This document shows positions 34,860 through 49,667 of a DNA stretch of 64,000 nucleotides, one piece after another. Source of the DNA: Condylostoma magnum (Eukaryota > Ciliophora > Heterotrichea > Heterotrichida > Condylostomatidae); the NCBI GenBank assembly GCA_920105805.1, contig CAKKTI010000020.1, positions 52,740 to 116,739 of the forward strand, given 5' to 3'. How positions within the stretch are numbered: the first letter of the stretch is position 1; each line of letters begins with the position of its first letter. The position numbers were made by a program, and so were the translations under genes. The notes beneath the pieces were generated by a model. The model was not told the DNA's origin. It did no database searches and saw only the letters and a program-made list of their open reading frames with translations.

Positions 34860-35392
34860 AAAATATGTTTTGAATTATAATGAGAGTAATTTTATGATAG
34901 TTTAAAGGATATATTTTGTAGACTTGTGGTTAAAATGAATTAATTATATATTTATTAAGTTCAAATTCGTAGGCAAAAACGTAGCTAGGATAAAGAACAT
35001 GTGTAATTTTTTTACGTTTAGTATATCAAGTACCATAATGAGTTAATACTTATAATACTGTATAAATAATTCATTTTTATTAATTTCGTCTAACTGGGAT
35101 TTTTCTAATCTTAACTTTTGATTATTATACCGGAATCTCTTAATAAATAGTATTCATTATTTATAAAATTATATATATTACAACTATTCTTAACACAATG
35201 AACTAATCATTTTACATTATTCCTACGATTTTTCAAAAGTTGTATTTAAACATTTTTATATAAATGGTTCTTATAATAGCACGTAAAACAAAATCTTATG
35301 TATACAAATAATCAATTCATAAGATTAACACTCAGACTGAATATTAATGAAATCCATTGCTACACAAAAATATTAACACTATTATAAATAAA
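34860..35392. other. AT-rich divergent intergenic region
   Basis: 533 bp between the leftward basic-protein gene and the rightward kelch gene. It is AT-rich with many short A/T runs. It should hold two divergent promoters. I see no conserved element, repeat or RNA fold. Confidence 0.5.
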
Positions 35393-37381
35393 ATGGGTTG
35401 CTGTTCAGTAGTTAAACGCAGTAAAAGTAATAAAAGATTCCTTTCAAGAGAAATGATCTTCTAAGGTGAATAAAATAGCTAATAAATCTATTACAGCTAG
35501 GAAGATTAATCTATATATGAAATCCATAACTTTAAAAGAATCATGAAATCATAATTTATATCAACTCATTTAATCCTGCCTGATTGCTGTATCAAACTTT
35601 ATGATAGAATTTATATCATAATCATTGGAGGAGTAAAACCTAATGGTAAACTAAGCTAAAAGGTTAAAATAATCGATTTATTAACTTAAAAAATATTATC
35701 ACTAGCCTCAATACCAGTACCTTGTAAACTTGGGTAAATTTCTATATGATAAGAAAAATTCATTTATTCAGGAGGTTTGATGCTAAGGCAAGGCTAAGAG
35801 TTCCCATGTCCTACTTTCCTTTATGACTAGAAAAGTAAAAGTTGGAAGAATTATAATAATCAGCTTATCTATAGGAATAATATTACTTAGATTTATTTAC
35901 CTGGAGTAACTACACTCTAAAATTATTTGATCTTTATAGGGGGAAGAAAACAGTAGAATCCTAATTTATCAATTTTTTAAGTTAATTTACTAACAAAAGA
36001 AATCAAGGACTTTTAAAATGGGGTAAAAAGACTAAGACCCTAATGTATTGGAGTAGAAAATCAAAAGATTTTCATATACGGAGGATAAAGCATAAGAACT
36101 GGGGAATGAAAAACAAGTCTTTTCTTATATTCTTTGGAGAAATCTGTGGAAAAACTATGCAATATTTAAATTCCTGGAAATAGTCTAAGTCCTTTAATAG
36201 AATTCAATAACTACATCGGACTTTTCATAGGTGATTTTGTTGTTAAAATTTAATTTAACGATAGTATAATTTAGCTTTATAAATTCAATGAAAATAAAAC
36301 AAAATTGTTAAGATATGATACTGATGATTCTATATTCAATAGCTTCATTCAGAAATAGGCTAATGATACAAATCTAAGCTAGATTTATAGTTCTTATCAA
36401 GCTGAGGAAAATAATAAAAAACTGTAAGAATGTAATTAATTCCAAATGAATCTAAAGGGATATCTACAAAAGAATAATCTTAATTCTATTAAGCAATTTA
36501 ATATCTAAAAAAAGTCTAGTTAACTTTAAAATGAATATTAGAGTGCTTAAAATTAGCTAATTAATAAGCAAGTCTCAAATCAAGATAATAGTATATAGGC
36601 TAATTACTAACAATGATCTCCTATTAATTCCTTCGAAAGTAATTAAAATGCTTCAATTTAGAAAACAACAGAAAGATATTTTAATTAGAAGGATAGCTTA
36701 ATAGAAAAAGCAAACTTGTATAATTTTAAGCAAGCAGTGTCAAATTTAGTACCTAAAAGTATGTTTTAAAGAAAGAAACTAAATTAATCACATATCAAAT
36801 CCAGCATTATAGAAGATTATTTTACTATACAAAAGTTAGAAGATTAAATAAATATTGAATCTGCTCTAGACTTAGATTAATATGAGAACAGTTAAAAGGG
36901 AGATGAATAATTACCTTAATAATCTTCAACAAATGAAAGTAAATAATTTAAAAGCCATAGAAAAAGCTAGAGTATGATATTATAGCCATCTTAAGAACAA
37001 AGCAGTTAAGAATAACTCAATGAAATAAATACGAGTTAATAAATCCCTGTGCAAGCAGTGTAACAGTATATAAAATATCTAAAATGATATTGTAATATTA
37101 ATATACTAAAGTAATTTAATGAGGTTGAAATACTCCCATTGCTTAACTTTAATTAGATTTACGAACTTCTTGATAAGGTTATTCCAATTAATACTTAGAC
37201 AACCTTCACTCAAATGGAAATTTTATTAGGAAATATCCACAATATATTATAAACTAAGCCTATCATTCAATAGAGAAGAAATGTATTTTGGCAACAATTT
37301 AAATTCAAGAATCAATACAATAAGTCTGAAGCAGTCAGGATATTTACTTATATCCTTTTCTATTACTTTAGTTTAATATAA
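35393..37381 (+). CDS. Kelch-type propeller protein with Gln-rich C-terminal half
   Basis: 662 residues. N-terminus MGCCS is a strong dual-acylation signal. The first 320 residues carry at least four kelch blades with the Gly-Gly motif (IIIIGGVKPNG, IYSGGLMLRQG, LIFIGGRKQ, IFIYGGQSIRTGEW, Trp as UGA). The second half is a Gln/Asn/Ser-rich linker with coiled stretches and a helical end. Most Gln are UAA/UAG, so this gene is among the densest in reassigned codons. I infer a membrane-attached scaffold. It ends UAA one base before BLOC1S1 (TAAAATG). Confidence 0.8.
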
Positions 37382-37382
37382 A

Positions 37383-37736
37383 ATGTTTAAGCAAATTAAT
37401 AAGGAGTATGAAGATAAGCGAAAGAATATAAAGCAATAAATCTCAGACTTAAAGTAAAAACTGAATAAACCCCAAATGACTTCTTATCTGATAAATTCAA
37501 TAAATCAGGATGTATAAAAAATACATAGTAATCAAAGGATAATTGAAAGTGAATCGATCATACTTAAAGAATAAACTACTAGATTGAAAGATAGCACACA
37601 CAAGTGAATTACTCTATATGATAATCTTAATCAGACGTTGAAATAGGTTGGAGATTTAGGAAACTTATCGGAGGTAATAGAAAAAGAGTTAGAGTTATTA
37701 TCAAATAGGATTCCTGAAATATTAAGAGATAGGTAG
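37383..37736 (+). CDS. BLOC1S1: BLOC-1 complex subunit 1 (GCN5L1)
   Basis: 117 residues, the usual length. A helical protein whose second half THKWITLYDNLNQTLKQVGDL matches the human segment around GQWIGMVENFNQALKEIGD; the aligned Trp is UGA. The N-terminus INKEYEDKRKNIKQQ matches the family's charged first helix. BLOC1S1 is shared by BLOC-1 and BORC, acting in endosome/lysosome positioning. It ends in UAG UAG. Sure of the family despite the small size. Confidence 0.85.
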
Positions 37737-40696
<2,960 letters not shown>

Positions 40697-40709
40697 TAAT
40701 TAATTAAAA

Positions 40710-41144
40710 ATGTCAGATAGGCCTTTCAGTTTAACCGAGTGTAAGGAGTTTTTTGATTTTATCGACGCAGATAAATCAGGAACTATTGATATTGAAGAGA
40801 TTCAAAGATTGTTGAGGGTTTTGGGGTTTGATGACAATATTCATTTTGCAGAGCGAATTATGACGGAAGCTAATCAAAACAATTCAAAGGAAATTAGTTG
40901 GGAGGATTTTTATAGAACTGTTAATCCTTAAAGGTCCTCAACTTATACTCATGAAGAAGTATTAAGGGCCTTTCAATTCTTTGCTGGAAGAAGCTCGCCC
41001 GGTGATAAAATTCATAAAGATACATTGGCAGACGTTTTGAAGTAATGCAGGAGTGATAGGGAGGTTACTATCATACTTAAGCAATTACCGTTTGATAGCC
41101 AAGGATATTTGAATTATAGAGACTTTGTTAATACTTATAATTAG
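40710..41144 (+). CDS. EF-hand protein (calmodulin/centrin-like)
   Basis: 144 residues. One canonical Ca2+-binding loop, DADKSGTIDIEE, at about residues 20-31. The second EF-hand (NQNNSKEISWEDF) and the later ones (SSPGDKIHKDTL; FDSQGYLNYRDF) keep the helix-loop-helix spacing with incomplete ligands. Size and four-EF layout fit the calmodulin/centrin superfamily, with probably only one strong Ca2+ site. Stop UAG at 41142; readthrough would reach the next gene's start. It begins 13 bp after the zinc-finger gene. Confidence 0.82.
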
Positions 41145-41182
41145 ATAATTTTATTAGATATAAATATTAGTGTAGGTTGAAA

Positions 41183-42142
41183 ATGTACTAAAGAAGAAGT
41201 TCAATAGGGCGTAAGTTACCTTATAGATAATTACTGAATAATAGAGGTTCTGTTGACCCTGTAGTTAGAAGGCAGAGGTAATTTAGATCTTACGATAAGA
41301 GATAGCAGTAATCCATGGAAGAGTCAAAACTTCCTTATGATTTGTTTAAATATTATTGCGATTTAGAAGAGGGTAAAAATGCTTCCTTGGTAGATGTACT
41401 AGGGCAATATGACCAATAAATCGTGGAGGAGGTTGTATAGGCAAAGCCACCTAGAAGAAAAGGAGCTCTCAAGCCGCCACTTCCAAACATTGTAAAGAAA
41501 GTAGAAAATTAAACAAATTTGATAGTTGATCAATCAAGGATAAGTGAATCGGATTATGTTGCACCTTTGAAACTAGATGATGGGTAAATATCGTTTGCTG
41601 ATTATATACAACAGTACAAGAAAAATAAGGATAAGGTAAATTTCAGTATGTCAAATTATATTAAGTCAAGGGCGGATAATTTTGTTTAGAAAAACTTGAA
41701 ATAGGAATCTAAGCCAATTCAGGCTGTAAAAAACGTAAAATAGCCAAGCCGAATTGTAAGAAATTTGAATATAAAAACTCGATTGAAAATTAAGTAAAAT
41801 AGTTAATAAGTGCAACAAATGCCATCCATTGAGTAAAAAGCTGAGATTTTCAGTATTGATCATTCTTTTGTGCCTTATCATATTCCTGAGTATCTCTAAT
41901 AAGAAAATCTAAATGAGTTAGATTTTGTTAATCATTTATGCGAGCAATTGTTACTAGATGTATAGTATGAAGAGTAAAATAATGTAGAAGAAGTTAAAGC
42001 AATAGATAAAGAAGAGGTTAAGTAGGAAAAAGTTTAACTTAAAGATACAAAAAGTCCTATAAAACTATCAAAATCTGAAATTGATTAAATCATTTCTGCA
42101 TCATTAGCTTCAGGACAACTACCAAGTTTATTAACTAATTAA
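41183..42142 (+). CDS. Hypothetical basic protein
   Basis: 319 residues. Arg/Lys-rich start (RRSSIGRKLPYRQLL), Pro/Lys segment (KPPRRKGALKPPLPNIVKK), a middle with SFADYIQQYKKNKD, and an acidic Glu/Lys tail. No recognised domain; overall a low-complexity, possibly cytoskeletal protein. Its frame is open from ATG 41183 to UAA 42140, and neighbours on both sides are in the same direction with 38-40 bp gaps. Confidence 0.65.
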
Positions 42143-42182
42143 AATTGTATATAAAATTATACTAAATGTAGACTCATTAAAT

Positions 42183-45100
42183 ATGTCTCTCGAGTTATAA
42201 ACAGCAGGTAAAGGGTTGATTTAGGATATATAAGAGGACCTTGAGAATGATTAAAAGCTAAAATCTGCAAGGTAATCTTACCTAACAGGATAATCATTAA
42301 ACAGAGAGATTATTGACTATTTTGAAGCCATTTGTATGAGAATGAGAAATTGGATCGATAATCAATCAATAAAGTTTCATAGGCTGATATGAGTTATAAA
42401 GTAATTAGAAAGTGTATAGAATAGCATACTAATCTTATACCACAACGGGTTGCTTCATATGACCAGCAAGGACGACTAAGACATCAACGAATACGAACTT
42501 CTTGATTCAATTTAGCTATTTGCAGTATGCAATGAAGAGTAAAAGCTAGTTGTAATAACTGAGAACTAAATGATTCAAGTGTTTGCTTTAAACGAAAAAA
42601 GTATTGAAAGAGAAAGTTAAATTGTATCTCCTAATCCATTTTTCTCTATATTCTTAAACTACTAGCAAAGCTCTATATACGGCCTGACTAACAATGGGTA
42701 AATTGTTATATGAAACTATTACGACTTAGAAAGTATTGAAACATTTGACCATGAGGATGTTTATAGAATTAAGCCAGTAGAAGAGTTCTTAATCATAGGT
42801 TTTGGAGATGGTAAAGTATAATTGACAAGCTATTCTAATCCTTATGATATTTTGCATGAAGTCTAGCCTTAGGAATCGTCTATAATAGGAATTGACGCTT
42901 AAAGATAGGAAGATAAGCTCAACATAGTGATTTGCAATAGCGATTAGAAAATATATATATGTAGTTTATACTAAAACCAGCTTACCATAACATAGATCAT
43001 GTACTCACTTTAAGAAAGCATAATGAAAGTTAGATTCTCTAGTGATAGTCAATATATAATAGTAGCATCAAAAGAGCTTGAAATAATAAACAAGGATTAC
43101 AATGGGGACAGTAAAATCCTTTCAGGCCATAAAGATTTTATAAAAGACTTTATAATTGATGAAGATAATTTTATATACAGTGCAGGAAGTGATTAATAGC
43201 TTAGAAAATGGGAGTTTCCTAAGCCTTTGTAAGCTAAGAGGTTTTTTATGGAAAGTGAAGAAATATATGGTGAGTAGACTGAGCCTTAGTTTGGTTATGC
43301 TAATGATTATATATTTGGATTAACTACTATAAATGAGTTGAAAATCTGAGATTTTAGTACAATGGCTCTGTGTAATTCATCTTTATACGAGGAATAAATT
43401 ACTACTATTGCATATAGAAATAATTTGGACTTTTTGGTTATAGTAACTAAAGACAGTATTCATAAAGTACAAATTCCTAATTTAGAGCATATGATTGAGC
43501 CCTTTGAGCATTAAGATTCTATATGCCTATCAATTGTAAACCAATAAGGAAGTTTCCTTTTCACTGATAGTCAAAATAATAATATAATAGTTTGGGATAT
43601 TCAGCATTCCTTTATACCGTTGCATTATTTAAAAGGACATTATAGTAGGATTAATTGAATAACTTAATTAGATCTACCTGATAAATCATATTTAGTTACT
43701 TGCTCTCAAGACTATACAATCAGAAGTTGGATAGATTAATAATAAGTATAACCAATAAAGCTTAAACACTGCCCAAAATAAGTAGAAATTACATCAGACT
43801 AGAAGCTCCTTATTATAATCGTATAAGAGGACAGCTTTATTAGAGTTTATAATCAATAAAACTAAAAGCTAGAGTCTTAATTACATCACAGTCCTTAAGT
43901 TTACTCAATTGGAATTGTAAAGGGAGATCAATACTTAATTTCTCTAGGAGACTAATAAACGCTTAAATTTTGGTCATTAAAGTACAGATACAAGCTAGCA
44001 ATGATTTACACCTAAGTACCCTACTCAAGAATGAAAACATTCTGTACAAATGACGTAAACCAGATAATTATGTACTCTAATCAGAGTATTGTAACCTTGA
44101 AAGATCGTTTAATGAATAATCAACTTAGTTTTATTGGATCGAATCAATAAGAAAGCAGATTTATTTGGTATTTGAAATAAATACTTTCCTAAAATCTACC
44201 AGAGCATAATCCAGATATGGATAACTTCCTTATAATGCCGTATATGGTAAACACTGTTCACTTTTATACTTATTTTGGTATGAAAGATCTATTGCAACAG
44301 TCATTGGAACAGAATGGAAGCTGTATTCTATCCACCAATTTAGTATCTCCTATTACCCTTGCTTTAATCACTGATTAAAAAGGTTGCTTTGATTTACTTT
44401 CCCGGTATCTAATATAAAACTCTTCTCTTAATATACACCCTTTGAGAATTCTAGAAGGAGATATTAATATAATGAATCGTAAAGGTTATGATAATCTTTA
44501 AGGAATCTATGAGAAGCTTTATGTAGTGTCAACGGATAATGTTTTGCCTAAATTTGCTCCTAAAGGAATTCATTTGCCTAAATATTATACAAGCTCTTAG
44601 AATAACCTTGATATTGAAGTAATAAAGAGTGAGTAGCATAATGATACTAATCTTACAGTTCCTGTAGTTTTTAAAAACTCTGTAATAAAACTAGCACTTT
44701 CTTTAGGCTCTGAGGAAAGTCTGAAGTTTTTAAAAACTCTAATGAAGGCTGAAAATGAAGAAATATATAGAACTGATATAATAAGGCATGTTATTGAGTA
44801 TAAATGGTCGAAAATATATAAGTTTATATTCATTTAAGGTATTATATACATTCTTTATCTTTTACTACTCATAACTCATATAACCTTTAGCCAATATGCT
44901 TTCATTTTACTCATGATAACTTTAGGATTCTCAGTACTTTTGTCTATTTATGAAATCCTGTATATGATATTAGCACCTCGCTATTATTTTAAGCTAATAA
45001 CTAATTACTTAGATATTTTTAGAGGAATTTGCTGTATTATCTATGCTATAATCTACAATGATTAGGTTTAAGATTGATTACAAACTTACTTATTATATGC

Positions 45101-45785
45101 GACTGTTTTACTAAGCTTTCTTCGTGTTCTAACCTATTTCAGACTATTCAAAAGCACTAGATACTTTGCTAGATTATTAATAGAGGTAATTTATGATATA
45201 AGATACTTCTGTATTATTTGTGTTTACTCAATGCTTGCATTTGCTTATATTTTCATGACATTGCTTTTGGATAGATTTAATAGAGATTAGATAAAGGGAT
45301 AAATCTATTAAACTTATTTGATTTATATAGGGGAGTACAATATTAAGTAAGATGCTATTATTCCTTGAATATTCTTTGTACTGGCAACTGTTATAAATCC
45401 TTTAGTTTTACTCAATCTACTTATTTCTATTATTTCTGACACTTACGACAAAGTTTAAGACAAATAAACAATCGCTGAATAATAAGAAATGCTTTATATT
45501 ATATGGGAGATTGAAACTCTGCTAGTATTTAATAGATAGAATAACTAGAAGAGCTACTTGATTTACTAAAATACAACTTATCAGGATCAAAGGAACGAAG
45601 ATAGATGGGAAGGTAAGATTAGAGAGCTCAAAAAGGATATTTAACAAACTAATCAGATTTTAGATGTTCTAGAAGAGAACTTTTAATTAGGAAAAGATCG
45701 AATTCAGGTAAAAGGTGCTGAAATTGAGAACCTTCTGAGTTTGATTATGGAAGAAAAACAGCTTAGTTAGTATTAGAAATCATAA
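42183..45785 (+). CDS. WD40 propeller fused to TRP-like channel domain
   Basis: About 1,200 residues. Residues 1-700 contain repeated WD40-like blades (ILSGHKDFIKDFIIDE, SAGSDQQLRKWEF, LKGHYSRINWITQ, SLGDQQTLKFWSL). After a cytosolic linker come about six TM segments from residue 880 (FIQGIIYILYLLLLITHITF, FILLMITLGFSVLL) with S5-pore-S6 ending NLLISIISDTYDKVQ, which resembles the S6 and following helix of TRP-family channels. A coiled coil closes the protein. I infer a cation channel with a cytosolic propeller for regulation. The stop is the UAA at 45783; UAG at 45774 is possible. Confidence 0.82.
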
Positions 45786-45857
45786 ATTAAGTGTATATTA
45801 CAAATCTGTACATAATTTAAAATACACTGATTATCTTTCAAGTACATAACCATTTAT

Positions 45858-46832
45858 ATGAGTTTAGCAGCATTAGTAATCCCAGAGCAGTACAAAATCA
45901 GGTCACTAACTTCCCTTAAAAAGTCAAATGACTATCATTTCTTCATAGGAACAGTAGGAGACTAAGAGTCTAATAAAGTTTTCTTAGTATAGTTTGACGA
46001 TGATGCCTCTTCACTAGATATAATAGAAACATTTGACCATAAAGAAGAAATTTGAAAAATCTGCAGTTCTCCTATAAACGAAGATCACTTTGCCACTGCA
46101 AGTTGAAATGGAACTATCAAAATTCAATCTAGAAACGACACAATACAAGAAAAGCAAATTGAGGGCAGACCATGCAGCTTATACTGAAAAAAGCAATACC
46201 TAGCAGCTGCGTTTTAAAACTCTGTATATTTATGAGACCCTGAATCATTCTAAGAAATCGGGTAAATTAATCTCCCATAAATCTCAGCTTCTACCAATGA
46301 TCCAAATCACAAACAATTGCATGGTATAGCAACTTAAAACAATGCTTTACTTTATGATACCAGAGACCAAACTTAAAAGTTTATCATCCCATAAGCTCAC
46401 AGGCAGAAAATCCTAGATATAAATTTCAATCCTAACAACCCTTATCATATCGCTACTGCATCTTAGGACAGTTTGATAAAATTTTGGGATTTCCGTAAGA
46501 CAAGCTAACCAATTAAACTTATAACGGAACATTAGCACTGGGTTTGGTAAATAAAGTATAACAATTTCCACGATTAATTGTTATTATCTTCCTCTTCTGA
46601 TAATTCAGTACTACTTCATAGATCAGTTAGTACAAGCTCAGCCCCAGTTGACGAAAGTTTTAGTGAAAGAGACCCTGATTGCACGTTAGTCTGCCTAGAT
46701 GATTTCGATGATAGTATTTATACCATAGAGTGGTGTGCTAAAGATGCTTGGTTTTATATGTGCGCAAGCTATAATGGGAAAGTAGCTATGTACGGAGTTC
46801 CTAATGAAGAGAAGTATAGGATTTTATTATAG
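45858..46832 (+). CDS. EIPR1: EIPR1/TSSC1 WD40 protein
   Basis: 324 residues. Seven-bladed WD40 protein with KEEIWKICSSP, FATASWNGTIK, LIKFWDFRK, HWVWQIKYN and the family's C-terminal DDSIYTIEWCAKDAWFYM; several Trp are UGA. EIPR1 binds the EARP/GARP tethering complexes and acts in endosomal recycling and dense-core vesicle traffic. The C-terminus ends KYRILL-UAG as in homologues (KYHILL), a clean case of UAG as stop. Convergent with the Cys-rich gene across 34 bp. Confidence 0.9.
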
Positions 46833-46866
46833 TATTTAGTAAATATTATAACAGTAAAATGCATTA

Positions 46867-49500
46867 CTATCAAACTAATTCTAATATTGAATCTATGAAG
46901 CTTAGTTAAAAATCTTCACTTTGATAAATACATTGGCCATCTTGTAGCTCAAATTTATCCTTGCATACAAATTCGTTTAAGTTGCATTGTCCTTCGATTA
47001 ATTTATAGTAACCTCTTACCTCAAAATTGTACTCACATTATATGCACTCATTTTCATTACATATATCACAATTTGAATCACATTGTACACAAAACCCTGC
47101 AAATCCGAATGTTTTCCTTGGGCATTCTTTTATGCATTCATTACCAAGGAAGAAATGATCTTATGCGCATGTAAGGCATTAACCATTTTAGTCACATTCG
47201 TTGCATTCATTAGGACATTATTAGCAGTTTTAGCCAAAGTAGCCTATTTCACATTATAGGCATTAGATTTGATTGCACTATTAACAGTTTTATGAGCAAT
47301 CAATACACTCATTATTGCTTTGATATGTTTTGAAGGGGCAATCAGAGAAACATTCTCCTTAATATAGAAAAGTTTGTTAATTACACTATAAGCATTCGTT
47401 TTTATTGCAATTTTAGCAGTTTTGAGGACATTGTAAGCATTATTCCTGATCTAGAAAGTATCCCATAGGACAATCTTATATGCATGTATTTTAGTGTAAT
47501 ATAAGCTCTTATTCACATTATTAACAGTCATTACTAGAGTCGCATTTTATACAGTTACTTAGACATTGAATACATTCATTAGATAAATTAAGATAATAAC
47601 CATCATTACAGATTTATTACTATGATGAACAATCATTATCTAATAAGAATTATCCTTCAACACAATCATAGCATTAATCTACTTAACCTCCATAGCAACT
47701 TTAACATTTTTCGTTGCATTCCTTACATTCATGCATACTTAACTCAAAATAGTTCTTTTCACTACATTCAGGAATTATTTTGCATTGGTTATCCTAAAAG
47801 AAATATCCATTTTCACATTATTCACAAGTATCTGCATCTAAGCAAATTTCACACAATTGAAGACAACTAGAACAGCTTTTATTATTTTAAAACATTTTCT
47901 ACGGGCATGCTTCAATGCACTTTCCATCATAATAGAAAAATGACTCTTTACACTACAAGCAATTACTATTACCCTCTCCATCACATCCTTCACATGATTC
48001 ATTACAAGCTGTGCACTACCCTTAATCATTATACATATTAAAAGAGCACTCTTAAACACATTCTCCATTTTCTAACAATAAGTCATTAGAGCAAGCCAAA
48101 CATTACTTATTTTAATCACAGTCATTACATCCTATATTACACGGCATACATTTAGACTATTGTTGATAATAGCCTAAGGGGCATTCTTCAGTACAGTCAT
48201 TTTCAAATAAAACATAATCATTGCTACATTCAGTACACTAGTAATTAAAAGGTCCATCACATGTCTTACAGTTTTAATAACATTTTTAGCAAGCAATTCC
48301 ATTATTAAAGTAACCTTCTTAGCAATTCAAGTCTAATTTACATATGTTGTCGTCAAGCACATAATCTTAAGAACATTCCATGCATTGAGTACTGTTTATG
48401 CAAGTGATGCAGTTGTTAATACATGCTCCGCATGTAAACTAAGTGTTATCAATTTTGTAATAAGTACAAGAATAGCATTAAGAAGAGGAAGAATCAAAGC
48501 AAGATTAGCATGACTCATCACAATTTTTCCGCATAAAAGGATGAAATTATAGAACTAAATTATTGTTTTATTGTACTATTAAATCATATTAGGAGATTTT
48601 TGATATTTTAGTTACTTGATAGCCGTAATTTCTAGTATATGTAAAATTTTAAGTTACTCATTTTATCCCATTCTAAAGGCCAATTAAAAAACCATCGTGT
48701 TATTCTTTTACTATACTATTCGGATTTTAGTATAAATCATAAAGCTCTTGCTATTAGAACAACTCATTAAGAACTATTAGTTTTTGTTCGGTATAGACTA
48801 AAACTAAGTAATTATCGAGTGATTTGATCACTTAAAAGTACTGAATATCTATAATCTGCTTTTAATCCTTTAAATTTCCATTAGCTAAACTGTATCTTTC
48901 TATCGTGTCTTCAAATTATAAGAAAAGGCCATTTAAGCTTAGCTCAATTTAAGGATTACTAAAATCTGAGTTAATTTCATTATATCAAACTCCATATCTA
49001 CTGATATATAAATTGTCATTATTGCATAATTAAAGCCCTGATATAAATAAGCTTTCATTATTAGCTTACAGATCTTTTATATAAGAATTATTTGTAACAC
49101 AGTTGTTTGAAGAAAAGCTTTTTATTATATTTCCTTATACTAAATCAAGTTAAAATATGATACCTTAGTCGATACCTGTGATTTGATTATCATTAGAAGT
49201 ATAGAAGGGTATTTCAGTGTAATCTTCAATAAAAACATTTGCCCCAATATACAAATATTGACCAATTATCTAAAGCTTTACTCCTTTGTATAAATTATTT
49301 CCTCTTATTTCTTGATTCCATTGAGTATTCATTTAGTTATCTAGTTACTATAGTTTAATACTATTACTTCCATATAAAATATTAATTCTAAGCTTATCAT
49401 CCACTATATGGTCTATCAAATTTTCATAATACTGAGACTGTTACTCAAAATCATTATACAGATACTCTTGTCCTAGAACTACAACTAACAAAAGATACAT
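46867..49500 (-). CDS. Secreted propeller plus furin-like cysteine-rich protein
   Basis: 877 residues. Signal peptide MYLLLVVVLGQ, an N-terminal region of about 320 residues with propeller-like beta repeats, then about 535 residues of furin-like/growth-factor-receptor CxxC repeats (CDESCQSC, CINNCITC, CQKCYQNCKTC). No C-terminal TM segment is evident, so it may be secreted. The Cys-rich region resembles large cell-surface families of ciliates. The frame ends in the triplet series TGA TAG TAA; I place the stop at UAG 46867, with UGA read as Trp. Function unknown. Confidence 0.82.
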
Positions 49501-49667
49501 TATTGGGAAAGATACTCTCCCTCTTTAAAAGTATTGTAATAAGATACGCTTTTGAATGTATTAAAAGCGACATAAATATACTAAAGATGAGAGAATTAGA
49601 TTATATTTACAACAAATAGATACCAGTAATCTCTATATTAAATTAACTAATAATCTCTAAATAAATA

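Noticed and set aside
47622-48068. Plus- and minus-strand ORFs of about 80 residues inside the Cys-rich gene
   Set aside because: Wrong frames of the furin-like repeat gene, whose CxxC periodicity is unambiguous.
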